Part shown: one piece after another, positions 1-9,776 of the stretch
Numbering within the stretch: the stretch's first letter is position 1
Layout of the letters: the number at the start of each line of letters is the position of its first letter
Assembly (NCBI RefSeq): GCF_900106695.1
Contig: NZ_FNMZ01000001.1
Coordinates: 620,001 to 684,000, forward strand
Direction of reading: 5' to 3'
DNA from: Albimonas donghaensis
GTDB taxonomy: Bacteria; Pseudomonadota; Alphaproteobacteria; Rhodobacterales; Rhodobacteraceae
DNA: 64,000 nt
Translations under genes and position numbers: made by a program
Notes under the pieces: model-generated
Seen by the model: only the letters and a program-made list of their open reading frames with translations
The model's database searches: none
Told to the model about the DNA's origin: nothing

Positions 1-783
1 GCCTTCCGCGGCTTCTACCGGCTGCAGGCGCTCAAGCGGCATACCGATCCGCTGATCGACTCGGTGGACCTGATCGCCACGCCGACCATGCCGACCTTCT
101 ACTCGGTCGCGGATCTGGAGGCGGACCCGGTCACGCCGAATTCCAACAACGGGACCTACACCAATTTCGTGAACCTGCTGGACATGTGCGGCATCGCCTC
201 GCCGCTGGCGGCGCGGTCGGACGGGCGGCCGGGCTCGATCACCCTGCTGGCGCGGGCCGGGAAGGACGCGCAGATCGCGGCCCTGGCCTCGGCCCTGCAC
301 CGGCGGGCGGGGGCGACGCTGGGCGCGACCGGCTGGGCCTTGCCCGCGGCGCCGGAGGCCGCGACGGTCGCGGGGCCGGGCGAGATCGCGCTGGTGGCCG
401 TGGGCGCCCACATGTCGGGCCTGCCCCTGAACGGAGAGCTCACCCGCCTCGGCGCGCGCTTCATCCGCGCCACCGCCACGGCGCCGGATTACAAGCTGTT
501 CGCGTTGCCCGGCGGCCCGCCCAAGCGCCCCGGCATGGTGCGGGCCGAGGGCGGCGCCGCCATCGCGGTGGAGGTCTGGGCGGTGCCCGAGGCGCAGTTC
601 GGCGCCTTCATCCGCGGCGTGCCCGCGCCGCTGGGCATCGGCACGGTGACGCTGGCGGACGGGACGACCGCCAAGGGCTTCATCTGCGAGAATGCGGGCC
701 TGGAGGGGGCCGAGGACGTCACCCGCTTCGGCGGCTGGCGGGCTTACCTTGCGGATCTCGCCGCCAAGACCGCCGCCGCCTGA
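1..783 (+). CDS. atzF: Allophanate hydrolase, C-terminal part (5' end cut by window)
   Basis: The open frame enters at base 1 without a start and gives the last 260 residues. Residues 1-90 look like the end of an amidase-signature domain (IDSVDLIATPTMPTFYSV, then NFVNLLDMCGIASPLA). The rest matches the separate C-terminal domain of AtzF/DUR1,2-type allophanate hydrolases, with VGAHMSGLPLNGEL, then ATAPDYKLFAL and PKRPGMVRAEG. The enzyme splits allophanate to ammonia and carbon dioxide in the cytoplasm, usually after urea carboxylase or cyanuric-acid breakdown. The Ser-Ser-Lys triad of the amidase domain lies upstream of the window and cannot be checked. It converges on the M20 deacetylase gene. 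Confidence 0.88.
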   Translation, partial: AFRGFYRLQALKRHTDPLIDSVDLIATPTMPTFYSVADLEADPVTPNSNNGTYTNFVNLLDMCGIASPLAARSDGRPGSITLLARAGKDAQIAALASALHRRAGATLGATGWALPAAPEAATVAGPGEIALVAVGAHMSGLPLNGELTRLGARFIRATATAPDYKLFALPGGPPKRPGMVRAEGGAAIAVEVWAVPEAQFGAFIRGVPAPLGIGTVTLADGTTAKGFICENAGLEGAEDVTRFGGWRAYLADLAAKTAAA

Positions 784-917
784 GATTTTCGCAGGGCCGG
801 CCGGGGCAGGGCGCGGTCACGCCTGGCGCCCCCGTCCCCATGCCGGCCCGGCGCCCGGTCGGGGGCGGGCGCGTCGGTCGGGGGCCGGCTCCCGCCCTCG
901 CCCCCGGCGCCCGGGTC

Positions 918-2090
918 CTATTCGCAGAGCCCGTCCACCAGCTTCTCCATGAAGGTCCAGCCGGCTTCGAACTGGCTGATCTCGATGAACTCGTCGGGCT
1001 TGTGGGCCTGCTCGATATCGCCCGGCCCGCAGACCACCGAGGAATAGCCGCCCGACTGGAAAATCCCCGCCTCGGTTCCGAAAGACACCGCGCGCAGGGC
1101 GTTGTCGCCGGTCAGCCGGCGGGCCAGCGCCTCGGCCGCGCCGCCTTCCTCGCGCACGAAGGGCGGGTTCTTGGTCAACAGGATCGGGTTGATGCGGGCC
1201 TCGGGGCGGATCTTCTTCAGCTCCGCCTCCAGCCGCGCGCATTCGGCCTGATAGCGCGCCGCCCACGCATCCGGGCTCTCGCCCGGCATCACCCGGATAT
1301 CGGTGGAGAACCAGCAGTCCTTCGCGGTGATGTTGTTCGCGGTCCCGCCCCGGATGCGGCCCACATGCAGCGTGGTCCAGCCGGGGTCGAAGCCCTCCGA
1401 CTGCGGCGTCGGCGCGGCTTCGTGGCGGGCGCGGTTCTCCTGCATCCGCGCGTTCAGCCACACGATCAGCTCCGCCGCGGTCATCACCGCCGACACGCCC
1501 TCGTGGCACTTGGAGGAATGCACCTCGTAGCCGTGGATCTCGGTGCGGAAACCCGTGCCGCCCTTGTGGGTGGTGACCACGCCCATCCGCGTCGGCTCCC
1601 CCACGATCACCGATTCCGCGTGGGGCAGCCTGTCCCGCATCGCGCGCACCAGCGGCGGCGCGCCGGCGAGGCCCAGCTCCTCGTCATAGCTCAGCGCGAT
1701 CTGCAGCGGCCGCCTGATCCCGCGCGCGATCGCCAGCGGCACGGCGCAGAGCGCCAGCGCGTCGAACCCCTTCATGTCGCAGGTCCCGCGGCCGTAGAGC
1801 CGGCCGTCCTTCTCCACCACTTCGAACGGGTCCGAGGTCCAGTCCTGCCCCTCCACCGGCACCACGTCGGTATGCCCCGACAGCACCACGCCGCCGGCCT
1901 CCATCGGGCCGACATGGGCCATCAGCCCGGCCTTCTCGCCGGTCTCGTCGTAGATCCTGTGGCAGACGGCGCCGTGACCCTCCAGGTAATCCTGGACGAA
2001 ATCGACCAGCGCGAGGTTGGACTTGGAGGACACGGTGTCGAAGGACACCAGCTTCGCGAGCATCTCGCGCGGCGTGTAGGTGGTCGGCAT
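918..2090 (-). CDS. argE: Acetylornithine deacetylase-type M20 metallopeptidase
   Basis: A 390-residue M20 family zinc hydrolase, closest in layout to ArgE, which removes the acetyl group from N-acetyl-L-ornithine. Metal-site motifs are visible: SGHTDVVP (His and first Asp), LYGRGTCDMKGFDA (bridging Asp) and SYDEELGLAG (Glu pair). The frame stays open upstream, but the ATG at 2090 (MPTTYTPREML) is preferred because AGGAG lies eight bases before it and the protein then starts at the usual place for the family. It is divergent from the family-5 ABC transporter operon, and M20 enzymes are often paired with such transporters to process imported acylated peptides or amino acids. The true substrate may therefore be another N-acyl amino acid. 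Confidence 0.85.
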   Translation of the reverse strand: MPTTYTPREMLAKLVSFDTVSSKSNLALVDFVQDYLEGHGAVCHRIYDETGEKAGLMAHVGPMEAGGVVLSGHTDVVPVEGQDWTSDPFEVVEKDGRLYGRGTCDMKGFDALALCAVPLAIARGIRRPLQIALSYDEELGLAGAPPLVRAMRDRLPHAESVIVGEPTRMGVVTTHKGGTGFRTEIHGYEVHSSKCHEGVSAVMTAAELIVWLNARMQENRARHEAAPTPQSEGFDPGWTTLHVGRIRGGTANNITAKDCWFSTDIRVMPGESPDAWAARYQAECARLEAELKKIRPEARINPILLTKNPPFVREEGGAAEALARRLTGDNALRAVSFGTEAGIFQSGGYSSVVCGPGDIEQAHKPDEFIEISQFEAGWTFMEKLVDGLCE

Positions 2091-2244
2091 GGGGGCTCCT
2101 GCACAGGACTGTCGGGAATCGTGAGCGCCCGCGCGCCCGCGGTCAAGGCGGCGTCGACGTCGCGACGGGACCGCGTGGCCACGGGGGGCGGGGAGGGGGG
2201 CGCGGGCGTCCTTCGGGGAGCGGCAGGTCGAGATGGTTTTGTGA

Positions 2245-2282
2245 TTGCGGCGCCGCAACAAGTCGTGTTCACTCTTGTTGCG
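2245..2282. promoter_or_regulatory. Two overlapping palindromes in the divergent argE/ABC promoter region
   Basis: TTGCGGCGCCGCAA (2245-2258) is a perfect 14-bp palindrome. It overlaps a second dyad with perfect 9-bp arms, CGCAACAAG (2254-2262) and CTTGTTGCG (2274-2282), separated by 11 bases. The three TTGCG/CGCAA half-sites lie between the divergent starts at 2090 and 2354. This looks like a regulator-binding site; no regulator gene is next to it in the window. Confidence 0.5.
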
Positions 2283-2353
2283 AGACCAACAAAAAACGGT
2301 CCGACAGGGAAATGAACCGATGAACAGATCCAGCGCCCTTCTCGGGGCGGGGT

Positions 2354-3414
2354 ATGCCGTTGGCTGACGGCGCCCCGCTTTCCAGGGCCCCCGCCGCCGA
2401 TCCGGCCGGCGAAGCCCCCGTGCTCGAGGTCGACCGCCTCGAGGTCGTGTTCGACACCCGCGGCGGCGCGGTGCACGCGATCAACGGCGTCTCCTTCTCC
2501 GTGCGCCCGGGCGAACTGCTCGGGGTGGTGGGGGAGAGCGGCTCGGGCAAATCCGTGACCATGATGAGCGCGCTGGACCTGCTGCCCAGCCCGCCCGCGC
2601 GGCGCACCGGCGGCGCGATCCGCTACCAGGGGCGGGACGTGTCCTCGATGGGGCCGAAGGCGCTGCGAAAGCTGCGCGGCGGCGATATCGGCTTCGTGTT
2701 CCAGGACCCGATGACCTCGCTGAACCCGGTCTTCACCGTGGGCTACCAGATCTGCGAGCCCCTGCGCGCCCATCTCGGCCTGTCGCGCAAGCAGGCCCGC
2801 AAGCGCGCCGCCGAGCTGCTGGCGATGGTCGGCATCCCCAGCCCGGAGGCGCGGCTCGACGACTATCCCCACCAGTTCTCGGGGGGGATGCGCCAGCGGG
2901 TGATGGTGGCCATCGCGCTGTCATGCGAGCCCCGCGTGATCATCGCCGATGAGCCGACCACCGCGCTCGACGTGACCATCCAGGCCCAGATCCTCGACCT
3001 GGTGCGCGACCTGCGCCATCGCACCGGCGCGGCCATCGTCTGGGTGACCCATGATCTGGGCGTCATCGCCGGTATCGCCGACCGGGTGGCGGTGATGTAT
3101 GCCGGCCAGATCGTCGAGGAGGCGCCCGTGGCCGCGATCTTCGCCGGCCCCCGCCACCCCTACGCGGCGGCCCTGCTGGAGACGATCCCCGATGTGGAGG
3201 GCGAACGCCCCGAACGTCTGACCACCATTCCCGGCCAGCCCCCGATCCTGCGCGCGCCCCCCGCGGCCTGCGCCTTCGCGCCCCGCTGCGCCCATGCGTT
3301 CGACCGTTGCCACGCCCAGAACCCGCCGCTGGCCGATGACGGGACCGGCCACAAGGCCGCCTGCTGGCTGCGCCCCGAGACGGTCGCCGCCGCCGAAGCC
3401 GGGGAGGGGGCGCG

Positions 3415-3418
<4 letters not shown>
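2354..3418 (+). CDS. Peptide/nickel-type ABC transporter ATPase, DppD/OppD family
   Basis: A 354-residue cytoplasmic ATPase that powers import through the permeases encoded at 6504-8457. Walker A GESGSGKS is at residues 60-67, the signature FSGGMRQ near 175, Walker [13 protein letters not shown] near 197 and the switch His in WVTHDLGV. The C-terminal region with cysteine-containing [14 protein letters not shown] is the oligopeptide/dipeptide ATPase extension typical of this family. The next gene begins inside its stop codon (ATGA overlap at 3415-3418), so the two ATPases are translationally coupled. The ligand cannot be told from the ATPase. Confidence 0.92.
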
Positions 3419-4446
<1,028 letters not shown>

Positions 4447-4548
4447 CCCCGCGCGCGCCATCCCGCCAACGGGGGCGCGCCTCACCCATGGCCACGGGAA
4501 AAATCCCGGGTCTCGCCCCCCCCCCAACAGGGAAGATCGGAACACCTG

Positions 4549-6258
4549 ATGCGACTTAGAAATCTGCTTTCCGCAACCGCCGCCGCCGCGGCGCTCGGGG
4601 CGCTGGCCGGCCCGGCTCTGGCCGAGCGCGGCGCCGACGGCCAGGTCAACATCATCTACTGGCAGGCCGTGTCGATCCTGAACCCGTATCTTTCGGGCGG
4701 CACCAAGGACGTCGAGGGCGCGTCGCTCGTGCTCGAGCCGCTGGCCCGCTACGACGAGACCGGGACCATGGTCCCGTGGCTGGTCGAGGAGATCCCCACC
4801 GTCGAGAACGGCGGCGTCTCCGAAGACCTGATGTCGATCACCTGGAAGCTGAAGCCGGGCCTGAAATGGTCCGACGGCAGCGACGTGACCGCCGCCGACG
4901 CGGTGTTCACCGCCGATTACTGCATGGATGAGACCGGCGGCTGCCAGCAGGTCGCGAACTACGCCGACGTCGCCTCGGTCGAGGCGGTGGACGACCTGAC
5001 CATCAAGATCACCTTCACGGTCCCCAAGCCGGTCCCCTACGGGCCCTTTGTCGGCGCCCAGTCGCCGATCCTCCAGGCCGCCCAGTTCGCCGACTGCAAG
5101 GGCGCCAAGGCCCCCGAATGCACCGACGCCAATTTCGGCCCGATCGGCACCGGCCCCTATGTGGTCGCCGAATTCAAGCCCAACGACGTGGTGGTCTACG
5201 AGGCCAACCCCCATTACCGCGAGGCCGACAAGCCCGCCTTCGGCTCGGTCCTGCTGAAGGGCGGCGGCGACGCGGTGTCGGCGGCGCGCTCGGTCATGGA
5301 GACGGGCGAATTCGACTACGCCTGGAACATGCAGGTGGAGCCCGAGATCCTCGCCCAGATGGAGGCCAGGGGCATCGGCAAGGTGATCTCGGCCTATGGC
5401 ACCTCGGTGGAGCGGTTCGAGGTCAACATGACCAACCCCGACCCGGACCTGGGCGACCTGCGCTCGACCGTCGAGGGCGGGCCGCACCCGTTCCTAACCG
5501 ATCCCAAGGTGACCAGGGCCCTCAGCATGGCCATCGACCGCGAGATCCTGGTCGAGGCCGGCTACGGCGCCGCGGGGCAGGTGACCTGCAACGTGCTGCC
5601 GGCGCCGGACCTGTTCAACTCGACCGCCAATGACTGGTGCAAGACGCCGGACGTCGACGGCGCCAACGCCCTGCTGGACGAGGCCGGCTGGGTCGTGGGC
5701 TCTGACGGGGTGCGCGAGAAGGACGGCGTGAAGCTGAGCCTGCTCTACCAGACCTCCACCAACTCGGTCCGCCAGGGCACCCAGGCGCTGATCAAGCAGA
5801 TGTGGCAGGAGATCGGGGTGGAGACCGAGCTGCGCAACATCTCGGGCTCGGTGTTCTTCGGGGGCGATCCGTCCTCCCCGGACACGTTCCAGAAGCTCTA
5901 TGCCGACGTGGAGATGTTCACCAACAACTTCGACGGGACCGATCCGGAGAAGTACATGGCCAACTGGCGCTGCTCCGAGATCCCCAGCCCCAAGAACAAC
6001 TGGCTGGGCGGCAACAACCCGCGCTTCTGCTCCGAGGAATACGACGCGCTGGTCCAGACGCTGGCCGGCACCGCCAAGATCGAGGAGCGGGCGGAGATCG
6101 CCAAGCAGCTCAACGACATGCTGATGGAATCGGGGGCGATCATCCCGCTGATCCACCGCGGCCGCGTCGCGGCGATGGCGAACACGATCGAGGGCCATGC
6201 GATGAACCCCTGGGACTCCGAGCTCTGGGACATCGCGTCGTGGTCGCGCGCCAAGTGA
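4549..6258 (+). CDS. ABC transporter substrate-binding protein, family 5
   Basis: A 569-residue periplasmic protein of the DppA/OppA class. Residues 1-26 form a Sec signal peptide (MRLRNLLSATAAAAALGALAGPALA) with an AxA cleavage site. The body shows the family pattern: SILNPYLSGGTKDVEGA near the N-terminus, LVEEIPTVENGG, LKPGLKWSDGSDVTAADAVFT, GTGPYVVAEF and VTRALSMAIDREILV. It should bind the transported peptide-like or opine-like ligand and deliver it to the permeases. A strong hairpin follows the stop codon, which would let this gene be expressed above the permeases downstream. Ligand specificity is not predictable here. Confidence 0.9.
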   Translation: MRLRNLLSATAAAAALGALAGPALAERGADGQVNIIYWQAVSILNPYLSGGTKDVEGASLVLEPLARYDETGTMVPWLVEEIPTVENGGVSEDLMSITWKLKPGLKWSDGSDVTAADAVFTADYCMDETGGCQQVANYADVASVEAVDDLTIKITFTVPKPVPYGPFVGAQSPILQAAQFADCKGAKAPECTDANFGPIGTGPYVVAEFKPNDVVVYEANPHYREADKPAFGSVLLKGGGDAVSAARSVMETGEFDYAWNMQVEPEILAQMEARGIGKVISAYGTSVERFEVNMTNPDPDLGDLRSTVEGGPHPFLTDPKVTRALSMAIDREILVEAGYGAAGQVTCNVLPAPDLFNSTANDWCKTPDVDGANALLDEAGWVVGSDGVREKDGVKLSLLYQTSTNSVRQGTQALIKQMWQEIGVETELRNISGSVFFGGDPSSPDTFQKLYADVEMFTNNFDGTDPEKYMANWRCSEIPSPKNNWLGGNNPRFCSEEYDALVQTLAGTAKIEERAEIAKQLNDMLMESGAIIPLIHRGRVAAMANTIEGHAMNPWDSELWDIASWSRAK

Positions 6259-6279
6259 TCGGCTGAGCCGACAGCTGAC

Positions 6280-6308
6280 CCGGGGGGGCGGCCGTCCCGC
6301 CCCCCCGG
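6280..6308 (+). terminator. Perfect 12-bp hairpin after the binding-protein gene
   Basis: Arms at 6280-6291 and 6297-6308 are perfect reverse complements, almost all G and C, with a five-base loop. No T-run follows, so it is more likely a processing or mRNA-stabilising element or a leaky terminator than a full stop. The rest of the 245-base gap holds short direct repeats of CTGACCACGACC. Confidence 0.5.
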
Positions 6309-6503
6309 ACCCCTGACCACGACCCTGACTGACCACGACCCTGACCACGGCCCGCGTCGCGACGCCTGCGCCCGCGCGCCGGCCCCGAGCCCCGGCCAAC
6401 CCTCGCGCAAGGGGGGGCGCCGCGGGCCGGGGCCGGCGCGCGGACCTGGCCGCCGCGCCGCCTTCCGCAGCCCAAGACCTGATCCCGGGGACCGCAGGCC
6501 CAC

Positions 6504-7514
6504 ATGCTCACCTACACGATCCGACGGCTGGCCTTCGCGGTCCCGACGCTGCTGGTGATCAGCTTCCTGATCTTCGGCATCCTCGACCTCGCGCCCTCCG
6601 ACCCCACGGCGCAGCTGCCGCTGACCATCCCCCCCGAAGTGCGGGAGAAGATCCGCCTGAGCCTCGGGCTCGGCGATCCGTTCATCGTGCGCTACTTCAA
6701 GTGGCTCGTGCAGTTCATGGTGAACGAGCCGCTCAACATTCTCGAACAATGGACCGGCTGGACCATCGGCGACGGCGAACGGCTGCGGGTGCTGAGCTGG
6801 CAGACCCGCTCCCCGGTCGTCGACCTGATCGTGCAGCGCATGCCGCAGACGCTGTGGGTGGTGGGCATGTCCTATGTGGTGGGCATCGTCATCGCCATCC
6901 CCATCGGGGTGATCTCGGCCTACAGGCAGTATTCCTGGTTCGACCAGTTCGGCACGCTGTTCTCGATGGTCGGCTTCTCGATCCCCACCTTCTTCACCGG
7001 CTTGCTGTTCATCGTGATCTTCTCGGTCACGCTGGGCTGGCTGCCGTCGATCTACGACACCACGCTGGTGGTCGAGGACTGGGACAGTTTCGTCGCCCAG
7101 GTGAAGCAGATGATCATGCCGACCATGGTGCTGGGGCTCTACAACGCCTCGCAGCTGAGCCGGTTCATGCGGGCTTCGGTGCTCGACAATCTCAACCAGG
7201 ACTATGTGCGCACGGCGCGCGCCAAGGGCATGACCGAAAAGGTGGTGCTGCTGATCCACGTGCTGCGGAATTCCATGATCCCGGTGGTGACGGTGATCGC
7301 GCTGAACCTGCCGCAGGTGTTCGGCGGGGCCATCATCACCGAGCAGATCTTCCGGGTGAACGGGCTGGGGCAGCTGCTGATCGGCGCGATCGAGGGCGGC
7401 GACATCCCCACCGTGCAGACCCTGACCTTCATCTTCGCCGTGCTGATCGTGGTGTTCAACCTGATCGCCGACGTGCTCTACGGCATCCTGGACCCGAGGA
7501 TCCGCTATGACTGA
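6504..7514 (+). CDS. ABC transporter permease, DppB family
   Basis: A 336-residue inner-membrane permease with about six transmembrane helices. The N-terminal MLTYTIRRLAFAVPTLLVISFLIFGILDLAP is the classical DppB/GsiC opening. The EAA loop that contacts the ATPase is DYVRTARAKGMTEKVVLLIHVLRN, and the family ending NLIADVLYGILDPRIRYD is intact. The loop after the first helix carries the extended extracytoplasmic segment usual for peptide permeases (residues about 30-100). The next permease gene starts inside it (overlap of eight bases). Confidence 0.93.
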   Translation: MLTYTIRRLAFAVPTLLVISFLIFGILDLAPSDPTAQLPLTIPPEVREKIRLSLGLGDPFIVRYFKWLVQFMVNEPLNILEQWTGWTIGDGERLRVLSWQTRSPVVDLIVQRMPQTLWVVGMSYVVGIVIAIPIGVISAYRQYSWFDQFGTLFSMVGFSIPTFFTGLLFIVIFSVTLGWLPSIYDTTLVVEDWDSFVAQVKQMIMPTMVLGLYNASQLSRFMRASVLDNLNQDYVRTARAKGMTEKVVLLIHVLRNSMIPVVTVIALNLPQVFGGAIITEQIFRVNGLGQLLIGAIEGGDIPTVQTLTFIFAVLIVVFNLIADVLYGILDPRIRYD

Positions 7515-8457
7515 CGCCGCCGCCGTCCGGCCCGACGCCGACGCAGCCGCAGCCGCAGACGCGGCCGCCGCCAAGCGCCGCCACTCCTCGCCCTGGCGGG
7601 ACGTGTGGGCGCAGTTCTCCTCCCATCGCGGCGCGCTGGCGGGGGCGGCGGTGTTCGCCTTCATGCTGCTGGTGGTGCTGGTGGGGCCGTTCATCCATGA
7701 CGTCGACCCGCAGAAGCTGGATATCCGCGCCAAGAACCAGTTCATGTCCTGGGAGCATCCGCTGGGCACCGACAATCTCGGCCGGGACATGCTGGCTCAG
7801 GTGATGGCGGGCGGGCAGGTGAGCCTTGCGGTCGGGGTCACGGCGATGCTGCTTTCGGTGCTGCTGGGCACGGCGATCGGGGTGACGGCGGGGTTCTCCA
7901 GGCGGCTCGACGGGCCGATGATGCGGCTCACCGACCTGTTCCTGGCGCTGCCGCTGCTGCCCCTGCTGCTGGTCATCATCATGCTGTTCCGCGACACGCT
8001 GCGGCAGGCGTTCGGGCCGGAATCCGGCATCTTCATCCTGATCGTCTTCGTCATCGGCATCACGTCCTGGATGCAGACCGCGCGCATCGTGCGCGGCGAC
8101 GTGCTGGCGCTGAAGGAACGCGAATTCGTGCTGGCCGCGCGTTCCGTGGGCGCGCCGGGGCGTCGGATCATCACCCGCCACATCCTGCCCAACGTGCTGA
8201 GCCCGATCATGGTCTCGGCCACGCTGGGGGTCGCCAACGCCATCATCACCGAAAGCGCGCTGAGCTTCCTCGGGCTCGGGTTCCCGTCGGATTTCCCGAC
8301 TTGGGGGCGGCTGCTCTATGACGGGGCGAATTTCATGACCCTGACGCCGGACCGGGTGATCTGGCCGGGGCTGGCGATCTCGCTCACCGTGCTTTCGGTG
8401 AACTATATCGGCGACGGGCTGCGCGACGCGCTGGACCCGCGGATCCGGGGGCGCTGA
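7507..8457 (+). CDS. ABC transporter permease, DppC family
   Basis: A 316-residue inner-membrane permease, partner of the DppB-like protein. Residues 1-25 are an Ala/Asp-rich cytoplasmic lead, followed by SPWRDVWAQFSSHRGALAGAAVFAFMLLVVLVGPFI, typical of DppC. The conserved HPLGTDNLGRDMLAQVMAGGQVSL box (residues 82-104) and the EAA loop EFVLAARSVGAPGRRIITRHILPN are present. Last gene of the five-gene transporter operon; 94 bases separate it from the small membrane protein gene. Confidence 0.93.
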   Translation: MTDAAAVRPDADAAAAADAAAAKRRHSSPWRDVWAQFSSHRGALAGAAVFAFMLLVVLVGPFIHDVDPQKLDIRAKNQFMSWEHPLGTDNLGRDMLAQVMAGGQVSLAVGVTAMLLSVLLGTAIGVTAGFSRRLDGPMMRLTDLFLALPLLPLLLVIIMLFRDTLRQAFGPESGIFILIVFVIGITSWMQTARIVRGDVLALKEREFVLAARSVGAPGRRIITRHILPNVLSPIMVSATLGVANAIITESALSFLGLGFPSDFPTWGRLLYDGANFMTLTPDRVIWPGLAISLTVLSVNYIGDGLRDALDPRIRGR

Positions 8458-8517
8458 GGCGGGGAACGGTCACGCCTGCGTCATCGGGGTCGCCGCGGAG
8501 GCCGGGGAGCCGTACCT

Positions 8518-8540
8518 GTTCCGACATGTCGTCTCGGAAC
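8518..8540. promoter_or_regulatory. Nested palindrome just upstream of the small membrane protein gene
   Basis: Arms GTTCCGA (8518-8524) and TCGGAAC (8534-8540) are perfect reverse complements; GACATGTC inside (8523-8530) is itself palindromic. It ends 11 bases before the ATG at 8552, next to the ribosome site, so it may be an operator or an RNA fold that covers the start. Confidence 0.3.
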
Positions 8541-8551
8541 GGGAGTCCCCC

Positions 8552-8848
8552 ATGCTGCGCATCCTCGGCCTTTTCTTCGCGGCGCTCGCCGCGCTCGCGC
8601 TCTGGGCCGATATCTCGGACGCGGGCTCCGGGGCGGCCATCGACTTCGCCAGCCTCGGCCAGCGTTGGGCGGAGCTTCACCAGCCCAGCCTGATCGGCCT
8701 GCAATCGGGGCTGGAGAACCGCGTCGATCCCGAGCTGTTCTTCACCTATGTCCTGCCGGTGCTGGAGATCCCCGCGGCGGGCGTGGCGGCCGGGCTGTCG
8801 CTGGTCTGCGCCCTGCTCTGGGCGCTGACCCGGCGGCGCCGGGGCTGA
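8552..8848 (+). CDS. Small membrane protein of unknown function (98 aa)
   Basis: I do not recognise a family. The product has two clear hydrophobic segments: residues 1-19 (MLRILGLFFAALAALALWA), which could be a signal anchor, and residues 66-92 ending in the positive tail TRRRRG. Between them is a soluble loop of about 45 residues with IDFASLGQRWAELHQPSLIGLQSGLE. The tail suggests the C-terminus is cytoplasmic. Start chosen at the ATG with GGGAG upstream. It converges on the VPLPA-CTERM gene with only four bases between stop codons. Confidence 0.6.
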   Translation: MLRILGLFFAALAALALWADISDAGSGAAIDFASLGQRWAELHQPSLIGLQSGLENRVDPELFFTYVLPVLEIPAAGVAAGLSLVCALLWALTRRRRG

Positions 8849-8852
8849 GGCC

Positions 8853-9491
8853 TCAGGCCGCGGTCCGCGACCGCCCGCGACGCCGCCGCCCGGCCGCGCC
8901 GAGCATGACCAGCCCGCCCGCCATCAGCGCCCCGGCGGCGGGCAGGGGCACGACGGTTCTCACGCCCACGGACCCGTCCCACCCGCCGATCAGGGCGCCG
9001 TCCTGATACACTCGCGCCGTCAGCAGGTCGAAGGCCGAGGCCGCTTCCAGAACCGCGTTGACGGTGGCGGTCGGCGCGATGCTGTGGACGTCGTTGCGAA
9101 TGTCTTCGAGCCCCGCCGCGCCGTCGAGCGCGAAGGCGTCGAGATCGAAGCGGAAGCTGATGCCGTCACCCGCGCGCGCGACGTTCCCGAGCGGCTGCAC
9201 GACGCCCCCCGCGATCGCGAGGTCCTCCACGATCACGAAATCGGAGGCGGGGGCGAAGAGCTTGAGCTCCAGCAGGTCCAGGTCCGTATGCAGGACATCG
9301 CCGCTGTCGAGCCCGGTCCGCCAGCGGATCTCCAGCCGCCCGATGGAGGCGCCGGGATCGGAGGGGGTCAGGGTGGTGGTGTAGGTGGTCATCGCCGGCA
9401 GGGCGGCGGCGTCTCCGGCCGGGAGCAGCAGGCAGCTGGCGGCGATGGCGGCGCCGAGAACCGGGCCGAGGGCGGGCAGGCGAAACGACAT
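8853..9491 (-). CDS. VPLPA-CTERM sorting-domain protein
   Basis: A 212-residue exported protein. The preferred ATG at 9491 opens a signal peptide (residues about 1-30, MSFRLPALGPVLGAAIAASC and a following hydrophobic run ending DAAA); an ATG further upstream in frame (9614) would put 41 charged residues before it. The C-terminus is a tripartite sorting signal: VPLPAAG, a hydrophobic helix (ALMAGGLVMLGAA) and a basic tail GRRRRGRSRTAA. VPLPA-CTERM proteins of Rhodobacterales are thought to be processed by a dedicated exosortase, which is not in this window. The middle part (TTTLTPSDPGASIGRLEIRW) has no family I can name; it may be a surface or matrix protein. Confidence 0.75.
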   Translation of the reverse strand: MSFRLPALGPVLGAAIAASCLLLPAGDAAALPAMTTYTTTLTPSDPGASIGRLEIRWRTGLDSGDVLHTDLDLLELKLFAPASDFVIVEDLAIAGGVVQPLGNVARAGDGISFRFDLDAFALDGAAGLEDIRNDVHSIAPTATVNAVLEAASAFDLLTARVYQDGALIGGWDGSVGVRTVVPLPAAGALMAGGLVMLGAAGRRRRGRSRTAA

Positions 9492-9716
9492 ACGAGCGCG
9501 GGCTCCGGAAAGCGGACGCGCGGCGGGAGCGACGGGGCTTCCGTCGAAGGGAAAGCGACGCGCGCCGATGAACAGGCGGAACGGCCTGCGCGGCCGCTCG
9601 GGGGTCACTATCATTCATGGCTGTTAATGCGTCACGCGAAAATGAACGCGCGCCGGCGCGCCGCCGTCGATTTCAGCAGCGGTCCGGAAGGGCGGGGGCG
9701 GGAGGCGGGCGAAACG

Positions 9717-9743
9717 AAAACGGGCGGACTCATCGCCCGCCCG
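9717..9743 (-). terminator. Intrinsic terminator after cobT
   Basis: Read on the minus strand: CGGGCGG (9743-9737), nine-base loop, CCGCCCG (9727-9721), then TTTT CG TTT. It lies 34 bases beyond the cobT stop and fits a factor-independent terminator. Confidence 0.65.
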
Positions 9744-9776
9744 CCCGGCTCGTGTCTCGTCGCTTCAGGCGTCGCT

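Noticed and set aside
186-2315. A 709-codon plus-strand frame across allophanate hydrolase and the deacetylase
   Set aside because: Overlaps two recognised genes and gives an Arg/Ala/Gly-rich product.
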